DNA from: Monomorium pharaonis
Taxonomy: Eukaryota > Arthropoda > Insecta > Hymenoptera > Formicidae
DNA length: 64,000 bases
NCBI RefSeq assembly: GCF_013373865.1
Contig: NC_050472.1
Coordinates: 5,823,276-5,887,275 of the forward strand
Direction of reading: 5' to 3'
Below, piece by piece: positions 39,670-53,739 of this stretch. The position numbers and the translations under genes were made by a program. A model generated the notes under the pieces. The model saw only the letters and a program-made list of their open reading frames with translations, was not told the origin of the DNA and made no database searches. How positions within the stretch are numbered: position 1 is the stretch's first letter; every line of letters starts with the position of its first letter.

Positions 39670-42600
39670 TTAAAATGAAACGCTTTTCTTTCTCTTCAAA
39701 AACCTTCGCTTCATCGGCCGCATCGCGAGAGTCTCCAGTGGATCACCGATCTCGCCGGTATCAATTAGTGAGTTGATCCTGCGCTGTCTTCCTGTCTGAT
39801 TGGCGGATTGGACGGCTTCCGGCTCGTCCATCAGCATCTTGGGTAATTTTATCAGGAAGGTTTTGGGCTTCGGCTTCTCCGAAGGCTCGATATTCGCGAT
39901 CTTGCGTATTCTGTCAGGTCTCTGCGCCAGCGACTTCGTCTGCGTCTGATCGTCGTCATCCTGGTTGTCGAACTTGGTTGCGTGTCGTTGAAACACGATG
40001 TCGGCGGCCTCTAGAGTGGTCTTGGCCTTCTCTATCTCGGCGTTGAGATCAATCACGTCAAAGATGCGATCCTGCAAGTAACCAAGTGTTCCAGATACAG
40101 TAAAAACGTTTGCAAAACAGACGACATGAAGATTTTGTTTGTTCGATATGTTTTGTCGATCATTTTTTTTTTTTTACTTTAATTTGATTTAATTTTTATT
40201 ATTGAGTTCTTTTGTTCAATTCTCCACCTGCATATCTTGCCGCTTGCGTCTCAATTCCGCCATATCCTCATCGAACGCGGCGGCCGCACGTTCCTTGAAA
40301 CGTCGTTGAGTGATCACGAAATCGTTCTCGTAAGGATCTTCCTGAATAGGTCGACCACGTCCGTCGGACAAAAAGTCCAGTTCGTCGTAGGAATCCTCGC
40401 GATTTCCTGACAGGTTACGAGAACCTGAAATGTTAGTAGAATTGTTAAGATAATTATATTATTGTTAAGATATTAATATTAATTTTATTTCTTATTTGTG
40501 TAATGCAACTCTATGAATTGAAAATAAAATAATATATTCATAATCACAATAATTTAAATTTAATTGTATTATATAGCAATTTTCAAAAAAAAATTTTAAT
40601 GTTTTAACAAAAAATTTTAATTAATTTAATCTAAAACATTAATGTCTGCAAGAATTTTGCAAATATTATATTTATAGATATTCATAGATATAAATTGAAT
40701 ATAAAATTTATCGATATTTACAGCATTACAAAATAGATTCTTACCTGCAGATTTTCAATACAGTGCAGAATCTTGCATGCGGATAATGAAAGGGAAAACA
40801 TCAAAATAAAATACCAAATAAATAAAAAGTATATAATAAAAAAAAGAGATAGAAAAAATGTGGGAAAATATGTAGTATATGTACACGTGTTACTTGACTT
40901 ATTCTCAGAATAAAGTTTTTAAACGAGATTTATTCATAAATAAGAAAGAGAAATATACATTTCTGGAGTAAAACCGAAGGTTTGTCCCTGAATAGCAAAA
41001 AATAATTTTCAGAAAAAACGATTTGACAAAATGCAGTTTTACGTATCTTTATAATATTACGCTGATAATAACAATTAGTTTCGTACGAGAATAATTTTAC
41101 ATATTAAAACAAGTATTTGTTAGGAACAATTAACATTTAAACTCCTTTGGATCGCATTTAAGGAGCAAAAAAAGCGAAAAATTATGCGAAAAACATCGTT
41201 CGAAAATACGTTAAATTTTGAGCAGGACACGTTTTATAATGTTAATCAAATTTTTATCAAATTTTGCGACATTTAATGTACAAGAAATAATTTAAATATG
41301 TATATAAAACATTTATGTAAGAGGAGAAACAATGTATACAGAATAAAAACCTAATATAATTGGTTGAATGCATATTGAAAACTATTATTGTACCTGTGAT
41401 TATCATTTTTATACTAAAAATAAGGGATTAAACGTATTTTCGAGTGACACGTCTCGCATTAATACATTAAATACATTTATAATTATAGAATTACGTTAAC
41501 AAATGTAATTCGCATGAAATCGTGAGCGTAAGCGTCGATATTAAGTATTATTGATAAAATTTATTAACAATTTGTCATCAATAAAATTTATCGACAATTC
41601 ACCGTCAATAAAGCATCGTCGTATTAAAGTCCATGGAATCGTCATACGCGTTTATTTCGCAAACAGATCAGCGACGATATAATATCAATATAGTTGCACG
41701 ATCGCCGCACAAAATGGCGTATACACGGAAAATGTTCTATGCTCGTATGTTCAAATACAACAATGTCTTACAGCGGATCGATTTACAATCATTATGTTAC
41801 TCTGTAATCGAGATTCATTTGTTTGGCCGATGACTAAATATATATTTTTAATAATTTTAAGAAAACCAAAAGAATTTCGTTCGACTTAATTATTTCGAAG
41901 AAGAATTTAAAGTAATATTTAAACGTTATCTTTCAAGATAAAATCGACGCATTTAATGACTAGAGGTTGCTTCAAATCTTCTTCGAAAAAAAAATCTTCC
42001 TCATAGTTTTCGGCGTATCGGTATTCAACAACTGTAGAACACCGTCGTGAGGATTACGGCGGACCGCGAGAGATTCTCTAGAAGCTGACGTGCTTCTCCG
42101 CTCGTTCGGCGACGCGCACCTTCTTGCTGACGGCCGACTGCTGCACGACGTCGACGTCGGACGCTACGGCAGCGGCGGCGTTCTCGTTGACGAGCGCCCT
42201 AAGGGCCGCCGCCCTACGTTCTCTCTTAGCTTGCCTCTCGGCAAGTTCCTCCATCTCCGACTCGATGTCCTGGAGGCGTGCCTTCGTCTGCTTGGCCCGG
42301 CTGGCGGCCGCGCTGGTCTGCGCTAAGTCGTCGGCCTCGTCGAGCATCTTGGACCATCTGGTGAACGCCGGCTTGCTCTCGTCCTCGCGCTCGACCTCGT
42401 CGAAGAGCCTCGAGCGCCTCTTGAAGCTGCTGTCGGCGTCCTCGATCGCTGTTCTGCCGCTCCTCTTGGCGGTCATCGTGCTCTCCAGGAGATCGGTGAC
42501 GTTCCTTCTGGCCTGGCCCTGGACGACGTTCGCGGCCTCGAGCTCGTCCTCGAGGCCTACCGCTGCCACCCGGGCACGAAATCGACGTGTCGTCGCCAGC

Positions 42601-45600
42601 ATCTCGTTCTCGAACTCGTCACCCAGCTTGCGACGCCCCGGTATGCGCTGCCCGCGGCTGTCGTAGACGGTGTCCTCATCGTCGAAAGCTAGCAGGGGGT
42701 CGGTGAAGGGCGGTGGTTGGGAGGCGCGGATACGAGGGTCGAGGTCGAGGTCAGGGTCACGGCCGAGGGAGCCAGTGCGGGGACCGGAAAGATCACGCGT
42801 GCCTGCAAAAACCGACATCAAAAAAGTGTGCGTTGATTTGATGCGAACTAGGACGGGAGATGATTACGTGATGATGGTGAGCGTGTCGTCGAGGAACGAC
42901 GCTGAACGATCGAAGTTGCACCAACGATTTTGGATGAAAGAGGAAAGCTGGACAGATGGATGAATTTACTTTTAATAGGAAGGATGTGTGAATTGATAGG
43001 AAAGAAAAATGGAGACTCTCGCAAAACTCGCAGTTCAATAATTAATTCGGCGATTAAATTATTTAAGAATATTCTTAATTTTGATTTTTTATCGTTACTT
43101 AATATATCTCTATATACCGTGGAATGTTATAAAAATCAAATTATTTTAATTACACATAAATTATAACCAGTGGCGCAGAGGGAAAATTCAAACAAGACAA
43201 AATTTTGTTTAAAACATCTTTATTCAAAATATCATGTTTCACATTATGCGCTAATAGATATCGAGGTACGTTTAAATTGTATTATAATCTTCTTAAGCAA
43301 AATTAGGGACTCCCGTCTTTAACACTGGTTATAATTTAATTAATCTATAAATCTCTGACAAAAATATAAATTGACGTTAAGTGCAACTGCAACACAAGTC
43401 ATAATAAAATGCAATCATAATAAAAATTGATAAAATTTGTACACTGTTGTTACAAATTATAATTATTTAGATTTACAATTATCTAAATTACATTATTAAA
43501 ATTTTGAAGAAAAGAAAATACGTTCTATTATCGATCGTGACGTAATATAAAATAATCTATTTAATTATCTATTTAATTTTATAAAATAAAATCGAAATTA
43601 TAAAAATTACATTACAAGTACCATTTAAAAAAATCACGGATCGGTTTCATTTCGTGCTCCGTTACTTACAACGACTCGGGTGAGCTTTACACCGCGGATT
43701 GCACATATTTTTAGTGCAGTTTGATCAAAAATAAATTCGGATGCGCATTACATTAACAGCCTGGCACATCTACAAAATACCATCAATGTGCCCGGCTATG
43801 TGCTAATAAACTAGCAGTTGCACCTAACGCTCAAACACAACGCTCATCCTCATCCTCCGCGTTTCGCGCTGCGACGCCAAGAACACGAATAAGTATACAG
43901 CAGAAACCGGTAATACGCATTTTTAATAAGTTTACATTCAACTATCTCTATATCCAGATTATGTACATACTTCATTGTCTCTCAATATCGCGAAAGTTTC
44001 ACAAAAAAAATTTTTCCTCCTTGATACATTTGTGATTAAGCGGAAAAGGGGATATATTCTTAATGATATGACTTTTTAAGATTACAACAATCATTTCGTT
44101 AAAGAAAGATTTAAATTAAAAAAAGTTAAATTTTCTCGGACATATTCATTTCTGCACTAAGAGAAAAAATGCTTAGAATTGCCATAATATATATTATCAT
44201 AAAATATAATTCATAAATTTTTTGATGCCAACCTTATATTTATATATTTACTTAATCATATTACAGGTATTAGTTATTATTGCTATGTAAACAGTAACAG
44301 AATATTTAAAAAACATATATTCACTATAATTGTAATTGCATTTACTACATAAAAATGTTTATTTTATTTTTACCACCAATATTTTGATATTTCTTTATAT
44401 TTAAAATTATTATAATTTAATGAAATCTTTTTATTATTGGTCTATAAACATAATACTATTATTACTAACATTATAGCAGTAAAATCTATGAAAATGGAGC
44501 TTTTAATTAATTATTATTTTAATAATCATTTCACCATGCAATTGTAGTAGTCAAAAATATTACACTTTTCTCTCAGTGTGCAGACGCTTTGCTATTTTAA
44601 TCTACCCCCGTCACGATCAAACTTATCAATGCCACTAATTCTCATATTTTCTTTTATCTTTCCCTATCCTTCTATTTTTATGTGACCGCGCATAAATTTA
44701 CTGGTCACCAACCGGGCAATAATCACCTCGCCGATGTCATCTGTGTCGAGGCGCGCGGGTGTAAATGTCCTGGGGGAGGAAGGGGGTTCATAAAGGCGAG
44801 ATTTCGCGCCGGACGGGATGGATTCTCGAGAGGAAGCCGGCGCGTGGCGATCCTCGTCGATGATCGTCGCAGCAAGCGCACAACATACGTACGGTAATCA
44901 CAGCAAGGCTGTCCGCGCAAAGTCAAACGTGTGCTTAGGAAACCAAACGTTTATTCATAGCAATTAAGATACATCAAAGTAGGAGCGACATATAATCCAG
45001 AGACTAACTACACAGACGTGGCAGGCAAGACAGTAAAAGATCGATGCACGCAAAAAGGATGACATGAAAATTCGATCAAACCGTTAGAATGTGAGGGCCT
45101 CGTTCTCGCTGCGTACCAGGACCGCGAGCTTCAAACAATGTCAAGAGAGAGAGAGAGAGCCGGCAAGACAACCGTCGACTCTACTCGCACGTTGAATATC
45201 TCATCTCGCTGCGTTTCTTCCTCGTACAATTTTTTTTTTTTTAATAAATCTAATCACAAGTTTCTTCACACGAGTGTCTAGTATTGATTAACTGTCAAGC
45301 GATACTCGATCTACTTTAGATCCGTTATTAAAATTATTTCCGGTATTCTGGTTGATAATAATAAATAATGTACGTTATACACGTCACGTTGGAACTCTAG
45401 GCAAATCCTATAATCTAAAGTATTTTATTGTATACTATTTCTCTATGCGTATGTACATTTTTCTGTATCACTTCTCTTCGTTAACGTAGATCTCATTTAA
45501 CAAATCCTGGTCAACGATCTTTCCGTTCACATCCTAATCTCGAGCTCCGCATCGCGAACCTCGTGGTCACGTAATTGAGGATCGAGGATCGCGATGCCGA

Positions 45601-46049
45601 ATCGAATAAGTAATCAACTAAACAGCGCCTCACCTGGAGGCAAACCGATCATGCGAGTCGTGGAGGTTGGCGTGAAGGGACGAGGGGGAGAGGAGAAAGG
45701 GGTGGTAAGGGGGGGGGGGTTGGACAAGAGAGTTTCTCTCAAGTATTTTTTTCATTTGCACAACGAATCTATTCAGCGAGCCCCGTCGACAATCTCTCGA
45801 GGAGGGTCTGGGAAGTCTTTTTACAACACTCCGTCAAATCCACTTTGGAAAACGACTGAACAGGTTACCGAAGTCGTTACGGCGCGCCGCAATCTCGTCG
45901 GCTAGGGAGTTTCTCGGTTCCGGGAACAACGGCCGCCCGCTGTACTTCCGGTCTAGGTGGTCGACCATGGGCTTGTAATAGGACTCGCCCTTGTCGTAGT
46001 TGCTGCCGTAGATGAAGGTGCGCGGCCTGCTAAGGATTGGCCTCGACAT
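39670..46049 (-). CDS. Mf: Myofilin-like thick-filament protein, isoform B
   Basis: The same exon 1 (46049-45869) can join instead to exon 2B (40424-40228) and exon 3B (40071-39670), giving 259 aa plus TAA. Exon 2B enters with GSRNLSGNREDSYDELDF in the same phase as exon A's GTRDLSG, and its acceptor is TTTCAG. Exon 3B is joined at phase 0 (MQ then DRIFDVIDLNAEIEKAKTTL) and ends KRKKSVSF, close to the EKHVSF end of isoform A. Both versions are acidic and basic, helical, with no membrane segment. Exon A has its own stop codon, so the two routes are mutually exclusive 3' ends. Use of B requires skipping exon A; I infer this from the splice sites and have no transcript evidence. Confidence 0.68.
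42078..46049 (-). CDS. Mf: Myofilin-like thick-filament protein, isoform A
   Basis: Common exon 1 (46049-45869, 60 codons plus one base) spliced to terminal exon A (42802-42078) gives 301 aa. Exon 1 starts MSRPILSRPRTFIYGSNYDK and includes YYKPMVDHLDRKYSGRP, which I associate with insect myofilin, a core thick-filament protein. This was recalled rather than searched, so the name is tentative; the N-terminus of a short paramyosin form is the main alternative. Exon A begins GTRDLSGPRTGSLGRDP, then becomes highly charged and helical: a likely coiled coil around residues 235-280 with DIESEMEELAERQAKRERRA. It ends EKHVSF. The donor (TTCG then GTAAC) and acceptor (TTTGCAG) are both clear and phase 1. 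An acceptor TTTGCAG at about 46084 suggests a spliced 5' untranslated exon. Confidence 0.72.
44155..44578. mobile_element. MITE, CACTGAGAGAAAA family, copy 3
   Basis: A 424-bp element in the long intron between exon 1 and the 3' exons of the myofilin-like gene. Left end CACTAAGAGAAAAAATG; right end is the reverse complement of CACTGAGAGAAAAGTG. No coding capacity. It belongs with the elements at 21625 and 30548. Confidence 0.7.
45684..45719 (+). other. G-run cluster in intron 1 of the myofilin-like gene
   Basis: G tracts of 5, 4 and 11 bases fall within 36 bp on the plus strand, about 150 bp inside the intron from the exon 1 donor. They could form a G-quadruplex in DNA. The transcript carries the C-rich complement. 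Confidence 0.4.
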
Positions 46050-49000
46050 CTCGGGACTCGGGGTTGTTGCCTCTCCCTGTTATCTGCAAATCAGACACAT
46101 TCTGCACTGCGATCCTCCGCGAGGGTCACTGGAGATTGAGATTTTTTTTACGGGAAAATTACGCGTTTTCTGTAAAAGGTACTCTGATTTTATAAATCTT
46201 GATGAATGTCTAACTCGTACAAGCCTTTTTAAAGCTGATCAGCGCGCGAGGAACAATGTTTAAAATATAAAAAAAGAAATATATAAAAATATGTTTATAT
46301 GAATTGCAATTATTACATTAATATATTATAAAAATTATAATTAGCATCAAGATCTAATTGTTGACCATATAAGGCCATTTCATATAAAAAGATCTCCAAA
46401 AAATTAATCTTGATTATTATTTATTGATTAAACTACCAAATTAACGGTACATAACTGTGTAAAATTATAAACTGGTTGAGCTAATAAATTATAATATAAG
46501 TTGAATCATAATAAAGTAATAAATAATAATAAATACAAATATTCCCCCTACACACAAAAATATCCATTCTAATTTTACATTAGAACTGTTAAATAATTTC
46601 TATTTATGTGTAATACATATATAGAGAAAAGTCATCACTACCCATTTAATTTATATATTGCAATAAGAAAAACTTTTCTAAATTAAGCATTCAGCTTTAG
46701 TAGTTAGAATCAGTTATCATAAACTATTATCAATTGTATTAAGTAAAACAGACATTGATATCGCGACGGTATTGTTATTAATACAAAACTGGGCGCTCTA
46801 ATTCGGCACATGAGTAAACGTTCTGGTTATGTGCCACCCACGTGTGAAAGCTAATAATGCTGAAAACCATTTCGCCAAACGCGCGTGCGACGCACGGTGA
46901 TCCCCGCGGCCTCTCTCCGTCTTCCACGTGGCTTCCAAAAGCGTACTTTACCGCGCTAGTAAGTAGCAAAAGTCCAACAAAATTTCTCTCTCTCTCTCTC
47001 TTTCTCGGTTGTGATTTGGTTCGTCATCGTCGGCAAACTGGAGCGAGCGGCTGTACGCCAGTCGAAAATAACCCGCGTCTAATTTGGTGCCCGTGAACTG
47101 AACTGGCACGGCGCGCACGAGGCCCGCCCGGGCCGTAATCTCTTTGAACACGAGGCGTGAATCCACGAGCGCCCACTCTCCCTTTCTTCAGGGCCGATTT
47201 CTGCGTCTGTGTATGTGCTCGTGGTAATCGCGGACACGGCTTAATTATCGCGTTTTCGGCCGCTAGAAGAAGCTAAATCATCAGCGTAATACCGTTCGCA
47301 ATAGATTCTTTTTATCATAAACTTTTCGTCGATGTGTATCGCCGTTGAATCAGCAAATTTTAGAATTTGATCTTATACACGTAATACATATTTGTGCAAA
47401 ATAGATTTACTGTTAAAATTGTTTTATTAGAATTTTTATCATTTCTGCAAATTTAGAATTTTTCCCCTTTTAATTTTTATTTATGGACCTACAACGCATA
47501 AGCGATGTGTGACAAATAGCGACGTGCGAGAGTTCGGATAAAAATAAATTTCAGTATCAATTAAGATTTTCGTAAATTATTATTTACGTAAATTATTCGT
47601 AGACACGACAGTAACGTCGGCGTTTATTGAGTAATGATTCAAATCTTCATCTTGTCGCTTTCAATAACATCGTTGTGTCGCAAATTATTCTCTCAGCCTC
47701 GAGTTGAAGATTAATGTCTGTCAACCCGCCTACCTACATCTTTTGTTTCGAAATTATTTTTAAATCGAGAGGCTGTGACCGAGGCAGAAGTAATAGGTAC
47801 GTTATCGTGTATGTAGGCTAATGAGCATTGTATGTCGACCTATTTAGATTTTAATGGACTATTAAATTATCGAGAATATTTTCCTTTATAGATTTTTCAA
47901 TACTTTTTTATTTTATATCAAATAATAAATTTGGTTTAAAGAAATTTGTTAAGTGTATTATTTTTATGCATTTTACTAATTCAAAAAAATATATATGTAT
48001 AATAAAAATTTTTTTAATAATTATTAAATTTAGGAATATTTTAGATTTTCAAAGTTAGAATGAATAAGGATTTTTAAAGTTAATATTTATTAATTTATGC
48101 ACAATACTAAAATTATTACAAGATAATTATTCACAAGAATTTTCTCTTCTCTCCTGACGTTTTCTTTTACATTAAACGGTTTAGAAAAACAAATTTTTGA
48201 GGTTTCAAAAAATTAATTATGCAAAAGATTTTATCAGAGATTAAATTGCAAATTTTTAGATAAAATTTAAATGCCAATTTAATTTTATAAATCAGTTAAT
48301 AACGAGTAAAATTAGCGAATACATTATTTTTATTTTTTATATTATTTTTTAAACAGATCACAAACATAAAATTCTGAATTATAACTTTGAAAAAGCCTTT
48401 GAAAAATGATAAACATATAGATGTGATAAATACTAGATTTAAAAAATTTGCAAATTTTTGAACTTTATAAATACGTAATATAGTCAGAACTGACAAGTAA
48501 AGTTATAAGTTTATAGACTACAATTCATTTAACTTTTAACTCAATTTTCAAAAACAACAATTATTTCATCGTCAGTTCCGAATTTTGGCATTTCGTGACG
48601 ATTTTCGACGCTTCACTTCAACATCTCTACATCGCAATGACACAACAGCGTGTCAAGCGATGATGGAATTGTTTTGACAGTTACTCCTTCTTGGAAACCG
48701 ACGATCCGTTCGTCCGATACAATAACGTGATGCATTTTTTTTTCCTGTCCCGGCCACACACGGATCATCGACGCAAATATACGCGATGGAAAAGTCGTTC
48801 GAAATAAGGGGTCGCGCTGAAATCGCGCGCGGCGCGTTGGAAATAAATTCGCAGCTCGGAATAAACAGCGGCGAAATGACGTTTACTGCATCCTTCCCGG
48901 TGGAGTATACGCGTTCTCGTAGAATCGCACGTGCCAAAACGCGACAAATGATAGCCGGCTTCTTTCGATTACGTTGTCCCCTCGACTTAATTGGCATGTA

Positions 49001-51993
49001 TGCGTCTGGCGCGCATCCGTTTGGAAAGTAGTCTATGATTTAGAGCGAATCGGCTCATTACTCAATGCTTCGTTGACGTATTCTTCACATCCTTAATGTG
49101 CGCGACGCTATATAGCTGTTGCTCGTACGTTTCAATTCATTCAAATAAGTCACGTAAGTTGGCGTACGCGAAAAGCGTTCCTTACGTGCCCAAATTAAAT
49201 CAACATGTTAAGTTTATTTTGTCCCATTCATTGAACAATACACATTTAATTATTTGCAAATTTTATAATTTTCTCTAGAAGTATTAATAAATATTTCTTG
49301 TTAATATTATTACTTATAAAAATATATCAGGTACATTAATAATCCAAATTTTTATTCAATTTTAGAAATTTAGAATTTATTCATTTTATTCATCGTAATA
49401 AAACCTTTTATTTTAAAATTACCTTGAATTTTTTGTTCACATTTAATAAAAGATTGGCACAATGTAATTTAAAATTAAATATTTTAATAATAATGAAAAA
49501 CACATATAATAATTTAATTAAAAATATCAATTAATAATTAAACTTTTAAATTTAAAGTAAAAAAAGTTAAATCGGCAATGTGTGTGAAAAATGAATCAGC
49601 GACAAGCTAGACGTACACATCATGCCGTATACAAACGTAGTAATGAGTTACGGCGGATATAATGCCAACTGTTTTAGATTCTGACTCAGCACATCTCCGC
49701 TAGATCCACGTTTCGAATTATTTAACGAATTCCGTCGGAACGGTGGACTTAAATAAATCCCGCAATTGCGTCGCGCTCCCGTGTCAATTCGCACTCAGTA
49801 TGTCCATGTACATCGAGGAGTCTCTGGCAGGAAATGAAATTTTAGCATATGAATGAAAGCCTAATAATCTCATAAAGAACCTCTTAATAGAATATCTTCT
49901 CTACGGGCGGCGTATCAATCTTTATTTGGTAGCGACAAATTTTTTTTTTTTTATAAAGGCATAATTTTGACGCGTTATCTAATTTTTATTTAATTATGTT
50001 GTCGATAATTTTTATAACATTTATTTTTAATTATTTTCCTTAAAAAAGCAGCAAATTAATTAGTAATTAACGCAATATTGTCTCTTATATCACTAGAATG
50101 TAGTATTTGTGAGTAAGGCAACGACACTAACATGAATATATCGTCTGTGAAAATATTTTATTTGTTAACATTATTTGTTAATTGTCTGCAAAGTTAAGTA
50201 GCAAACAAATTTATGATTTTAGAAACGTCGTTAACATTGAACGATTGTTAGTAGATGATTAGTTCATCGATCTTTTACGATGTCCCAAATTGTCGTTAAT
50301 TTTCCGTTCCAATTTAACGTAGACTCGTATAAATTTACGCTTATTTTCTACACACGGGAGCATGCAATAATAAGAAACTGAACGTTTAGCCAGCGAGAAT
50401 GGTGCTCTCGCAGTGTCAGATCGCGTTCGTTCTCCATCGTTGCGTAAGGCCGCCAAATTTAGCTGGTGGACGGCACTTAAAAACGGCGATATCGATTACA
50501 AAATAATCCCGGCCGCGCACAATCGACACCATAATTTCAAGACACAAACACAGAGTAATGCAAATGCAATTAATTGCAAACGCAATATTAATTTTTCATT
50601 TAATCACAAATTTTATATTATTAAGATTAATAATAATAAATTAATACACACGTGTTTCGTATTAATTTATATCAATTTGGAGCAATTTTGATTAAAAAGA
50701 TTAATTACACTTTCCGTTGCATCACGCAAAACAATTATATAAAATTATAAAATGCAATTAAAAAACGATGTAATTAGGTTAGCAAATGTAATATTGCATT
50801 TTACATCAATAATTGGTTTATTTTTTATATACAAAAATACAATTTGTGTGTAATTTAACTTTACAGGTAATTAACAAATCATGCGTAAATAAATTTCCAC
50901 AGACAAAGTTATAAAAGTCAGTATTAATTGCCTTGTAGGTATCCAATAATAATATTGCGTTAATTAATAATTAATTGGCGTGCTTTTGGCGAAAATTTTT
51001 TTATCATTAGAATTTAAATTAAAAGATTGATAATTCATCGTTAGGTTCAAATTAAATAGTGTTCAATAATTGTGCATTTATAAAAATGTTGCCTTATTAA
51101 TTAAAAATTAATTTCAGATCGTAATTTTTAAAATAACAATTCCATTGCAGAAGCAAATATATTTTAACGTTTAGAAGAGATAGATATAACATTAATGACG
51201 TGCGCAGAAATAATTGAAAATGGCATAATTAATTCATGAGTGTCATGTATGCGCTGTTAGAGAAGAGCACTTTTACGTGAATAAACAAGCGCGGTTTAAT
51301 TGCGCGGAGCAATCGCATGATTATGATTTTGTAATCTCGATTATGACAAATGATGTCTCTCAGCACTGCTTTAGCGATGCCAACACCGATTAGGCTAACG
51401 CGAATGGCGTACGACGTTAATTTCATTCACAACGCAAATGATGGATCGTCACGTTGCATCACGATTGAATATACATATATAAAATTTATCAGAGCACCTT
51501 CTTGCAAAATTTTGTCCCAAACATTTCCAAACTTTTTTTAAAACACGCAAAAATATAATGTAGGAAAAATATTCTTTGAAAAAATCACACAAAAAAAAAC
51601 AATTTTTAAAAGGGTAAGTGCAAAATTCTTTATCGCGTTATTTATTTTTTAGGTCCAAGAACTTTGATTTGAGTTGAAACATCAGAATTTACAATATAAA
51701 ACTTCTCGCATATAAAAATCAAAATACGTGATAAAATCTTATTGTTACAAAAAAAAATGATTACAATAAGAAACAATCCAAGAAACAGGATTCCCGCGGA
51801 GCACGCGCACTATCGGTGATCTACAACATCATTTCGCGATCGATTGCGATCAATCTCTTAGTCGCGAGAAAGACGCGATTGAAAACGCGGCCCGAAAATC
51901 GGATTGCCCTTACCTAAAAACGTTTGTTACGTGACGTTATCCCCCCAGGATGCTGTTTCCTCGGAAGTAGCCGCGCGACTCCCACGGTCGTCG
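46050..51993. other. Right-flank intergenic, no gene supported
   Basis: A GC-rich stretch at about 46860-47220 with a CT run near 46984-47002 is a candidate promoter of the myofilin-like gene. Another GC-rich patch at 48650-49030 has open frames on both strands (for example 48786-49031) but no recognisable domain. The remainder is AT-rich with no exon chain seen. Confidence 0.4.
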
Positions 51994-53700
51994 CGACGCC
52001 CGAATTATTTCCCACTCTTCGCTCTATCCCTACTTATCTACTACCTCCCGGTGATTCTACGGCGACCGGACCGACGCATAGAGGTTCCAACTTTTTCAAG
52101 AACTGACTGAAACCTCCGCCCCTTTATTATCTATTATAGTCAAAATAAGCATAAATTTTTTGGCAACAGCAATACCAACGAATAATTTGCAAATTTAGCT
52201 GATATCTTATGAGGACCCGACTGGTTGACATACAATTTTTGCTTTTAACGAGACTATACGACATAAAATATCTATAGATTGCCGAAAGAGAAGGATGCAA
52301 AAGGAATTGCTAAGGGGATATCATGATAAGAAGGAAAAGAAAAGCGCCTCCATTAAACACTACTGAAGAGAAACATCGGAACCAAGCTAGGTCTCATGGA
52401 TAATGTTTTGTAGAGTAACACTGAAAGTCTACGTGATGATTATTCGACGGCAGTTGCAGAATAAATTTTCAATAGCACAAATTTAATCTAGCTACATTAC
52501 ATTATGTGCAATGTAACAATAACGCGATATTTATGTGTTGCAGAATAAACCAGTCCGCAACGAGTGGCAGTAAAAAATGGAAAGCCGCAAAACAAGAGTA
52601 AAACCACTAAAAAGCCAAAGGCAGAAAAAGGCAAACGAGATTTGCACAAAAAGATTGGCAGTAAAAAGCGAAGATAAATTCAGATGTCTGTAACGATATT
52701 TCTAATAATAAATAAAATTTTATGTTTATAAGTTTTGAATGTAGTAAATTTTTTAGATAAAAGTATTAAATGTAGTAAATTTTCTAGATAAAATATTATA
52801 ATAAAATTTAAAATAACAAAAGATCATGCTTTTGCATTTAATCTTGTATATAATATAAGATAAAAAATGATATAAAAATTACTATTTTTATTGTTTCGAT
52901 TTTTATTGCTTAAAAAAAGACTCATTTTTGAATTCTGTAAAAACTGTTAAAGATTTAGTAACACAATTAATAATTTTTTTAACGCTTCAAAAAGAACTTG
53001 TTTATTATATAAAAGTAATACTGTAAAAATCCATAGTTTCTTAAACTTGCAATAAAAATTAAATAATTTTGTATAACATTTTTTTATTTCGTTTTCTTAG
53101 GACTGGCACACCGACTCCAGGATTAAATATTTATGATTTTCTATTAAATACATATATATATATATGTATACATATATATATCTTTTATATGAGAATCAAA
53201 ATTCTTAAATATTTTTAATCTAAATGAGCTAAAAATTTTTTGCAACTATTATAACCGTTAATGTATTAATTCTTGGCCATCGCAAAAAACCAAAGCTTTT
53301 TCTTTGTATAAATGAAGATTATACTTTGTCACATTCGTTTAAAGCTCATAACAAATATGGCATTTGATTTGTCCTAAACTTCGCTTTTCAACAAAGCCTG
53401 CCACATATTCAGCTGTGTGCGCAAATAACCTTCTACGCCAAACGTTTGTTATATTATTTATGTATTTAAAAAGAGTATATATATATATATATATATATAT
53501 TTTATAGGCTGCAATCTAATCATGCATATATTATGTATAGTAATCGGTTATTTGTCACTGGATAGCTTTCAGATTTTTCTTTTGAAATTTAATTCAAGTT
53601 TTTTATAAAAGTGCTGTTTTATTGTATTTATTTTATACAGTAGTTTTATTATAAGAAAATAATCGCATTTGTATAATTATAAAATAATTTATAAAAATTT
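51994..53700 (+). repeat. Array module alpha, copy 1
   Basis: Starts CGACGCCCGAATTATTTCCC, shared with starts at 55078, about 58711 and about 61210. The first 150 bp are GC-rich, with an open frame ending THRGSNFFKN in copies 1 and 2. Further on come the block ATGCAAAAGGAATTGCTAAG, an exon-like Lys-rich segment after TTGCAG (52560-52677) and a long AT-rich tail ending near TATACAGTAGTTTTATTATA. No copy has an intact gene. Confidence 0.8.
53152..53180. repeat. TA-rich microsatellite
   Basis: Runs of ATATAT with one TGTATAC interruption inside alpha copy 1. A second run lies at 53476-53500. Copy 2 lacks both; copy 3 has only a reduced run at 59869-59890. Confidence 0.8.
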
Positions 53701-53739
53701 AATTTTAAAAAGGACTTGATTTTTATATTTTTTCTGAAA

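Noticed and set aside
48653..49031. Opposed open frames of 114 and 81 codons
   Set aside because: GC-rich patch, open on both strands, no motif or splice sites that decide for either.
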